From contig WACJ01000502.1 of NCBI GenBank assembly GCA_008973525.1, positions 2,356,001 to 2,420,000 of the forward strand: a stretch of 64,000 bases of DNA, written 5' to 3'. Positions 57,149-64,000 of the stretch are shown here, in pieces (position 1 is the stretch's first letter; each line of letters starts with the position of its first letter). The stretch comes from Stenopsyche tienmushanensis (lineage: Eukaryota > Arthropoda > Insecta > Trichoptera > Stenopsychidae). The translations under genes were made by a program, and so were the position numbers. Below the pieces are notes generated by a model that saw only the letters and a program-made list of their open reading frames with translations, was not told the origin of the DNA and ran no database searches.

Positions 57149-57470
57149 AGGTAAAGCGGAAAGAAATGTCATTTTTTTGTTGTTATTTGGAGAAAATATT
57201 TATTTTAACGAAAGCTTTACAATATTACTCAATTAAATAACTTACATTATTATTTATAATCGTTCTCCACATATTAGGTAGATTTTTAATGCCTCTTTCG
57301 TAAAATTCGGCCGGTTTTCCACTAAAGTAAGAATCCAAATGATTTTTCACTTGTTCCACAAAAGTGATTTTTTTATCGCGAAGTGAATGTTCTAATGACT
57401 TGAAAAGATGATAGTCTGAAGGTGCAATCTCAGGAGAATATGGTTGATGTTGCAGCACTTCCAAATCCAG
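57149..57470 (-). mobile_element. Mariner 3' end with transposase C-terminus
   Basis: A 79-codon open frame on the minus strand (57464-57225) reads LQHQPYSPEIAPSDYHLFKS (the P-x-A-P-S-D-Y catalytic block with the third Asp), KKITFVEQVKNHLDSYFSG, KPAEFYERGIKNLPNMWRT. A terminal repeat beginning TTAGGT lies at about 57149 (plus strand), with the AAAGAAATGTCATTTT block after it. The upstream part of the element is missing. Confidence 0.85.
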
Positions 57471-57589
57471 GTCCCTTCATACATTCGGATATCCGAATAG
57501 TTTTTGAAGTATGAAAATAACAAATGATTTACATATATAAATTTCTTTATTAAAAGAATACATTAAAAACGAGCTCATTTTTATTAAAA

Positions 57590-57850
57590 GTAATTTATTC
57601 AACCTTTAAAAATTACAAAAAAACAGAGGATTGAATGTTTCATATTTTAAATTTGTTCTTAATTTGGTTTTAATTTGTCCTGTCATTGAAAATACTCGTT
57701 GAGTAGCTGTTGACTTTGGTTTTATTGTTAGAAATGTATTACACAACACGTTCAACTTTTGTGTCCTTTTTTTATATTGATCCAAATATTTGAAATCTTT
57801 TTTCAGATTAATTTTAGAGACAAAATTGATCATTAGATAATAAATTTAGA
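57590..57850 (-). pseudogene. hAT transposase C-terminal (dimerisation) remnant
   Basis: The minus strand reads LCNTFLTIKPKSTATQRVFS, MTGQIKTKLRTNLKYETFNP. The P-x-S-T-A-x-x-R-V-F-S signature followed by R-x-x-L is the hAT dimerisation domain. No upstream transposase domain or terminal repeats found. It follows the mariner fragment by 120 bases. Confidence 0.75.
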
Positions 57851-58439
57851 TGAATTCTTTGAATAATACTTTGTGCCAAAGAAATGGCCATATATTTGGT
57901 TGAGTATCAAAATTGTTCATCATCAATAGAACTGGGAACATTTCCACTTTGTAAATATATCAAGAGTGTGATTATTTTTTATGTCGGCGTTCGTTCATTT
58001 TCTTTTTCGCTGCATGTAATAATTCTTCACTTAACGAACTTCCAAATTTTTCGAACTTATTAAATTTATAAACCCCCTATGCCGTTATTAACACTTTGAC
58101 GTACATAGCCGTCAAATCCCGTCATGCATCAGCAGATAATTGATATTTCAAATCTTATCTCACATCGACGAAACTCATCAAAACGAAAACAAGCTTATGC
58201 GGCTCAAAAGCTCCCAAATTTCTTTGAGAATTGAAATGAGGCAGATAACGCAACTAACAACAATCAATGTCATTAATTCAAAACAATTATAATTGTGTGT
58301 TTTAGCGATGGTTTAACTCCAATTTTACGTTTATAAATTGCGAAAATCGTTATTCCAGACGTGCGAGTCAACCGGTTAATGTTGCATTATTATTAATCAG
58401 TTCATTGTCCCAACTGTTTAAACTGTTTAACTTTGTCAT

Positions 58440-58715
58440 TTGTCAAGCCAACATTCAACTTGACATTGCTATTGACAAGAACCAATTATGTATCGAATGT
58501 ATGCATAATTATTAGAAAAAAATGATTAATTTGATCTCAAAGCCTTTGCATCGGAGTTCTTTTAGTTAGGACTAAATAAACTTGAAGCACGTGTTATTTT
58601 TTTAAAGTACACCATAACAGTGGTTATTTTATTCTCTTCTATATCACAACTCGTTTCAAATGTTTTAAAATTTCTCGGTCACCTTTAGAATTGTACATTA
58701 ACAGTATTTTTTCAT
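58440..58715 (+). repeat. Dispersed repeat Z, copy 2
   Basis: See copy 1 at 55945; a 45-base segment around 58590-58640 is extra here. Confidence 0.65.
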
Positions 58716-58876
58716 TAGTTGGTATTTTTAAATGGCGAAACTTTTTACCTGTTTATCTCCAAATTGTGTTTTATATTGAAAGTCTCATGTTACCTGAAAG
58801 TATTCGAAATTTTTGACATGTTTAAGCTCAGTTTGTGCCCAGACACAGTTTTTGAAACATCTTGTGAGTTTTTTTC

Positions 58877-58929
58877 GTAGAATTATTATTAAACATTATT
58901 TTTGTGCAACAGATCAAGGGAAAAAATTC
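58877..58929. repeat. 53-bp perfect inverted repeat, left arm
   Basis: Exact reverse complement of 59418-59470, including CAACAGATCAAGGG. The enclosed 488 bases contain family X copy e. Confidence 0.95.
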
Positions 58930-59059
58930 TAGATACAACAAGGGCGTGGCAAAGTAGGGCGCAAAACGTAAAATACCGAAGACAATAGTTTCGACCGATT
59001 TAAACAACCCATCCGATCAGACTTCTTCGAACAACTTAATTTTGTAATGTTCGTAATAG

Positions 59060-59335
59060 TTCTCTAGACTTGTTCAAGTATGGTGTCCGATCGCGAGGTG
59101 CTCATACGCCATGTCTGCGATCCGAAAAGCGGACCGGTTGGACACACAGACCTTGTGGCCACTCCGTTCTTTTTTAAGGCTTCTTGCGGCATTCTCTATA
59201 ACCTGTACGATCACAGAAACTCCCTCAGAGGTTAACTTACATAGGTAGCTCGTGCCAAATGAGGTCGCGAACGATATTTTTCTATCTTACTAATTTATGT
59301 TGCGCTCTAAGCTAGTTTTTTAGTTTTAATTTACA
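59060..59335 (+). repeat. Repeat family X, copy e
   Basis: Most complete plus-strand copy: TTGTTCAAGTATGGTGTCCG, CATGTCTGCGATCCG, AAAAGCGGACCGGTTGG, CCTTGTGGCCACTCCGTTC, CTGTACGATCACAGAAAC, GAGGTCGCGAACGA, then TTTTAGTTTTAATTTAC. The shared frame is open for 51 codons, then TAA. Confidence 0.75.
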
Positions 59336-59390
59336 AAATCTTCTGGGCAAATAAACAGCTCGGGTTAGTGGATGATCCCCGTATTCCTTT

Positions 59391-59433
59391 ATCTTTTTCC
59401 CTTGATATTTTTCCCTTGAATTTTTTCCCTTGA
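59391..59433. repeat. Three tandem TTTTTCCCTTGA units
   Basis: Three direct units of about 14-15 bases; the last forms the start of the right arm of the 53-bp inverted repeat. Confidence 0.8.
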
Positions 59434-59470
59434 TCTGTTGCACAAAAATAATGTTTAATAATAATTCTAC
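59418..59470. repeat. 53-bp perfect inverted repeat, right arm
   Basis: Exact reverse complement of 58877-58929. Confidence 0.95.
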
Positions 59471-59496
59471 ATCCAATTTATTTTTAAAGTTAACTA

Positions 59497-59840
59497 ATGC
59501 AATATATTAAATACTATAATGTATTATAATGTGTGATTTAAAATAATATACAAAGATAGTCCCAAAAGTACCCGACCTAAACTATAGATGACGGTCACTG
59601 TTGTAAAAATAATATTTTGATAGGAAGTGTCTAGACGCTGCGTGGCTTCCGTGACCGTACAGATCATAAACAATGTCGCAAAAAGCCCTACAAAAGGACG
59701 GAGTGACCATAAGGTTTGTATGCACAATCGGTCCGCTTTTCAGACCGCTGATATGACCAATGAGCGGCTCGCGATCGGATGTCATACCTGAACATAACGA
59801 TAACGAAGAAAGATGGATTGGACAACTTAGTATTTATTAT
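59497..59840 (-). repeat. Repeat family X, copy f (long form)
   Basis: Homologous to copy g over about 300 bases, including a mariner-type terminal repeat block (AAGATAGTCCCAAAAGTACC at about 59555) and ATAACGATAACGAAGA beyond the core. The core frame is open for 67 codons. Confidence 0.75.
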
Positions 59841-60544
59841 AAAAACGGACAGAATCGATCAGCGTTGGTTCATGTAAAGTAGAATGGTTAAGTAAAATAA
59901 AAACCATGTGCAACTCTCGACCGGGTCGGTATTCTGCGTTTTGCGCCCCAAGCCCAGTTGCGCCCGTGGCGGGCGCCTGCTTAGCCACGCCCTTGTTACG
60001 GCCCTGACTATAACTACACCAATTTCTTGTTCCTAAGACGGAAATTATCTACAAAAGATGGATCAAAGGATTATATTTTATAAAGTCAGATACAAAGAAA
60101 TAATGTTATTAATAGATTTGAACTCTTTTTGCTAAATTTTCGAATACTTTCGGGTTCGCATAATATGTTGAAATACGACACATTACATTGGCAGCTTGAA
60201 TCCTCTTATAATATCCACCTTGAAATTGTTTTAATAATATCCAAATGCCTCACAAAAGATAATTTGTTGACTCCTATATTCAATGCGATTTTCCTTGTAT
60301 TTTGACGTAGATTGGCGTCATCGATGACCTTTAACTCAGCATTATTAGTCTTCAAAAACCCTCCAGTCCGTGGTTTTTCAATCGTTGAAAAATTCCCAAA
60401 TCGAAATATTGTAAACAGGTTTTTGGTCAGTTGAATTTTGGTAGCATCTTTATTATTCGCATTACTAATGATTTTCGTTGTATTTTTTGTCTGAAAATAT
60501 CTCCGAAACGATCTTCAAAAGAATATCAAAGATCCCAATCAATA

Positions 60545-60775
60545 TACGAGGGTCATCCAGAAAGTAAGGTTACAACATTCATGCAGGAACGAAAATTGAT
60601 TGAAATTCACAGGATACTTCGCAAATATATTAAACTGTTTTTCGATGTAATTACCGTCGAGTTCAAGACATTTCTGTAGATTTTGTATGCCAGTGTCATA
60701 GACCTCCACCGCCAGCTCTTTTTGGATTATCTTTTGAATGCATGTAGTGACAAATCCATATCTCATCTCCATAGG
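60545..60775 (-). mobile_element. Mariner remnant (second lineage)
   Basis: Terminal block TACGAGGGTCATCCAGAAAG at 60546 and a minus-strand frame with ELAVEVYDTGIQNLQKCLEL, DGNYIEKQF, the normal C-terminus of a mariner transposase of a different lineage from 57149. Only the last 60-odd codons are kept. Confidence 0.7.
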
Positions 60776-60840
60776 AAGAATGTACTGTAACTGAAGAGCC
60801 CTTGTAGCCTTATTTTATAGTTGATACTCGTATCTAGTTT
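60768..60840 (+). mobile_element. Partial SINE copy
   Basis: ATCTCCATAGGAAGAATGTA and GAGCCCTTGTAGCC match the middle of the SINE at 29252-29713. The tRNA-like head is absent. Confidence 0.55.
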
Positions 60841-62085
60841 GGTAAAATTTAAAAATATCTAATTATTTTCCATAGTTCTGTGATAAGTGACCGGTTTTTA
60901 TCGTTATACCTAGACGATCGTCATTAGGTATTGGCATCTGGTAAGAATGTGAATGATTCAAATATGATGTAAAAGCTGAATCAGTTATTTGGCGCAGCGA
61001 TTTGTCGTAAGAATGTAAAGACTTTCTCGGGTCATGATTTTGACGCCTATGTTTTTGGACAGGAATGAAAATTAGGGGATGAAATGTAATGTTTTATTCA
61101 ATACACCAGTTCAAATGCTCTTTGTGTAGATATTAAATATGTTTCTTCTAAAATAAAATCTAAATATCTTCAAACGTTGTAATTGAATCTGTCACTTCAT
61201 CAACGTGGAGTTCTTCTAATGCTAGTTTTATCATATTACTTTCCACTGTGTCATCGATTCCAATTTTCCAACAATTTCAATATCATTAAACCCAAGGTCC
61301 GCCCAATCTTAAAAGCCGTATCGGTCTATGAAATTTGGCGCCCTGGGCGAATTATATTTTACTTTCGTCGTCGTTCGACAGTCGAAATTTAAATAATACT
61401 TTAGATCAATAAGGCAGGGCTACCATGTGTACTCTGTGATACTTAAATGACCAATAACACTGACAAAGAAAGCATGTATACATAGTATGAAAAACTTTAT
61501 TTTTACGTTTGTTTGCACCTTATTTAATGAATAACACCACATTTATCTTTCATTCATAATATTGATTTTTATTCCTTTTTTAAAAAGTCAAGTTTTGCGT
61601 TTTTCTACGATGAAGTGTTCAAATTCTGTATCCAAATTCTGTAGAAATTCATTTTTGGATCAAGTTCATTCCTAATACATGAGCAAATGATAATTTCCAT
61701 GGACACTCTGATCCAAATCATGACCTGAATAAATCTTTATTTTCCAATGGTCACTCGCTGCTTGAAATTATCGACTCGATTGTAAATATTTTATAACTGG
61801 TTCGGCGTACATTTCAGTGTATTTTCTTTTTCAATTCGTATTTACTTCTGCTTATCTGTAAGATCTTGAACTTTTTGAACATTATAGAGATTTTAAAATA
61901 TCACTAAAACCATCAGTACTTAAATTTATCGACAATTCAGCATCAGAAAGATTGCTGAATTAGGAAAAAAGTTTATGACAGTTTGAATACAGAGCCGTAA
62001 CTAAGGTATGAAGCGCCCGTGGCAAATATCTAACTTAACACCCTCCTCCAGAAATACAATTTATTTTTTAAATTTAACCAATAAT
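60841..62085. other. Unassigned stretch
   Basis: No gene recognised. A short repeat (AGCCGTAACTAAGGTATGAAG, shown in part) at 61991-62035 pairs with 25684-25730. Confidence 0.4.
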
Positions 62086-62089
62086 AATG

Positions 62090-62398
62090 ATAAATGCAAT
62101 GCATTAAATACTATTATAATATATGTTTTAAAATAATACACAAAGATAGTCCCAAAAGTACCCGACCTAACGTATAGATGGCGGCTATTGTTGATAGAAT
62201 GTATGATGGCGTCTAGAGTTCCGCGATCGTACAGATCATAGAGAATGTCGCAAAATGCCCTAGAAGAGAACGGAGAGGCCCTAAGGTTTGTATGCTCAAT
62301 CGGTCCGCTTTTCGGACCGCTGAATGAACGGCTCGCGATCGAATGCCATATCTGAAAATAACGATAACGAAGAGAAGAATTAGACAACTTAGTGTATA
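62090..62398 (-). repeat. Repeat family X, copy g (long form)
   Basis: Same architecture as copy f. The core has AGCGGTCCGAAAAGCGGACC, a perfect stem. Ten bases near the start of the core are deleted (CATTCAGCGG). Confidence 0.75.
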
Positions 62399-63400
62399 TG
62401 TATTGAATATAACGAAAAACTGTGCTAAAACGATTGAATTTGTGTCGAAATTTTAGTGTAAATTGAATAAACTTGGACGTTCCAGAATAAAATCATCCAA
62501 AACAATCCTGAGATCCAAAACGATCAAAAAGGTCAAAAATTAAGATCATGCTGATTGTTTTCTTTGATATTAAGGATGTATTTTTTATAGAATGGATCCC
62601 AAATGGATAAAACCGTCTGAAGTAAAAATAAAGCTTCTGAAAGAAATGATAGAATGTAAGGTTACTATTCTATTATGTTTTAACTATCTATATCTGCTAT
62701 AATTTCTCAGAAAAAATAAAATGCTTCTTACAGCATTTAAATGATGTAATAAACTGACATTTAATCAAAAATGAACATGCTGTTGTCAGCGGTTCGCCAG
62801 TTATAGCTGATTGTATTTGGTAACATTTGATCTGATTAGCTCAGTTAATAATTTTGAATTTTTATAACTATCCGGTGTCATTAAATATGTTGATCTTTAC
62901 ACTCTATGTGAGTATTTCGAAAGTTCAAATAGCTATTTATATTTTTTTTCATATCTTTCCTCTTAGGCATGTAACTTCCAGTCCTATTGAATTTTTAGCT
63001 CACCTCGAACTAACATCCTTATGGTCGTTAATGTTTGTTGAATTTGTTTTCTAAATTTATGAGATATATTTTCGCATTAATTTATTAAATTAAGCACAAG
63101 AAAAATTATTATAATTTTTATGAAATACGCTACCTTTTGGTTAAGGTCGACTAAAATATTATTACGCCATGTTTTTTAATATCTCTTCCCCATTAGTTGG
63201 CTTATGAGGCGATTTTTAAAAATAATGAAACCTATCCCACAGTTTTCTATGTAGTTCAAGACGAACTTCGCGCTAATTATTGCGTCGACAAATTCAATTT
63301 TTCTTCTTCTTCGAAAATATAATAAATGAATCGTGAATATTTTATCGAACGTGTGAGACTGACAAATATGGAAATGAGAGGCTGAAGCTCGGCGCATATG
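62399..63400. other. Unassigned AT-rich stretch
   Basis: No exon can be supported. A short frame starting at 62592 (ATGGATCCCAAATGG) is preceded by TTTTTTATAG and followed by AAG|GTTACT, but it is too short to judge. Confidence 0.35.
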
Positions 63401-63545
63401 TGTTTAGTAAACAAAGCGCCCCCCAGATGGCGAAGATTGGTGGTGTGCTTTGTTAGCTTGGGTCAGTTATTGAAGTTGTCAGACGGCAGTCAGTTCGGTA
63501 GCGGCCGTTGCCTCGCGCGCATATCGCTTCCGAATTTAGGTACGA
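63401..63545 (+). promoter_or_regulatory. Probable promoter and 5' non-coding exon of the next gene
   Basis: An abrupt GC- and CpG-rich patch (GCGCCCCCCAGATGGCG, GGTAGCGGCCGTTGCCTCGC) in AT-rich DNA, with initiator-like TCAGTT at 63490-63495 and a good 5' splice site TTTAG|GTACGA at 63539/63540. The coding part would lie right of the window. Direction is inferred from the splice donor. Confidence 0.4.
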
Positions 63546-64000
63546 ATCCCTCCCCAAACAATGCTCATAAAAAAACGTTTTATGACTAAATTTCATTTAT
63601 AACTAAACCGCCATTTGACGTTTCGGTCAAGTGCAATACTTTTAATCAGTTTATTTAAATCGTTGCGTACGCATAAATGATTAAAATATACTTAATCCCA
63701 AGTGTCATATTTTAAGTGCAACGCTTATTTTTGCGCAACTTTAAATCCAATTCAAATAATAGAATGATTTTTTAACATCCGTATGCTGAACATGTGCATT
63801 AAGCGGCTCATTCGAAGGATATCTACATAGTTCGCATGCGGGTTAAGATGCCACCGTTTTGCATTATTTAAATGCGTCGATAACCTTCCAGTAGATTTTT
63901 TAAAAATATTTTTAATTCGAGGCGTTTAGGTTATAAATATAAATTTGTGCAATTATTATAAATAAAATAAAATAATTTTATGCGATATTTGACACTATTA

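Larger units (their letters stand above)
58936..60008. mobile_element. Inverted-end element with CAAGGGCGTGGC ends
   Basis: Left: CAAGGGCGTGGCAAAG, later GGCGCAAAACG and AATACCGA. On the minus strand from 60005: GGGCCGTAACAAGGGCGTGG, later GGCGCAAAACGC and AATACCGA. The two ends face each other across about 1.07 kb that includes family X copies e and f. The left terminus appears truncated by about 12 bases. Confidence 0.5.

Noticed and set aside
59582..59785. A real protein encoded by the shared frame of family X
   Set aside because: The frame is open in only four of seven copies, differences fall at all codon positions, and no start context or neighbours support expression.
1..64000. CRISPR array, bacterial operons, rRNA genes, viral insertions
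   Set aside because: No regularly spaced direct repeats, no prokaryotic gene organisation, no rRNA-like sequence and no viral gene recognised on either strand.

Overview
The window is nuclear DNA from an insect. It is AT-rich, its genes are split by short introns with GT..AG splice sites, start sites carry arthropod-type TCAGT initiators, and it is littered with insect-type transposons: mariner/Tc1, hAT, piggyBac-like TTAA elements, Helitron-like ends, Jockey-, RTE- and R1-type LINEs and a tRNA-derived SINE. I cannot fix the order or species from sequence alone.

Six protein-coding loci can be supported. (1) The last coding exon of a ZW10-like kinetochore protein (448-663, +). (2) A complete two-exon gene (3469-5163, +) for a secreted protein with a His8 run and a long array of V-P-Y-P-V repeats. 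(3) The complete pyruvate dehydrogenase E1-alpha gene (6681-12026, +), with seven common exons and two homologous alternative last exons of exactly equal length. (4) A P-glycoprotein/ABCB full transporter on the minus strand (14172-20592, 22 exons found, extreme N-terminus missing). (5) The complete NUB1-like gene (39977-48004, +, 12 exons). (6) A TRAF/MATH-domain coiled-coil adaptor (49149-52921, minus, 8 exons). The pairs PDHA/ABCB and NUB1/TRAF are convergent. The right edge (about 63.4-63.55 kb) looks like a promoter and 5' non-coding exon of a further gene.

The remaining DNA is mostly transposon debris and unexplained dispersed repeats. 20.8-23.3 kb holds nested inverted-repeat elements. 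23.9-33.9 kb holds TTAA-bounded elements, a hAT MITE, a SINE and Helitron pieces. 34-39.9 kb is gene-poor. 41-42.8 kb (NUB1 intron 1) carries a Jockey LINE remnant and a Tc1/mariner-type transposase remnant. 46.3-47.6 kb (NUB1 intron 10) carries a mariner abutting an R1-type LINE. 53-63 kb has no host gene that I can recognise but contains several repeat families, including seven window-wide copies of a roughly 200-300 bp family with a conserved GGTCCG/CGGACC-type hairpin.

Six single-base frame breaks interrupt otherwise well-conserved exons (four in ABCB, one each in NUB1 and TRAF). At least three lie in short A runs and splice sites are intact, so residual assembly indels are the simplest explanation, though decay of the ABCB gene is not excluded. 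The most interesting biological observation is the duplicated, alternative C-terminal exon of PDH E1-alpha.
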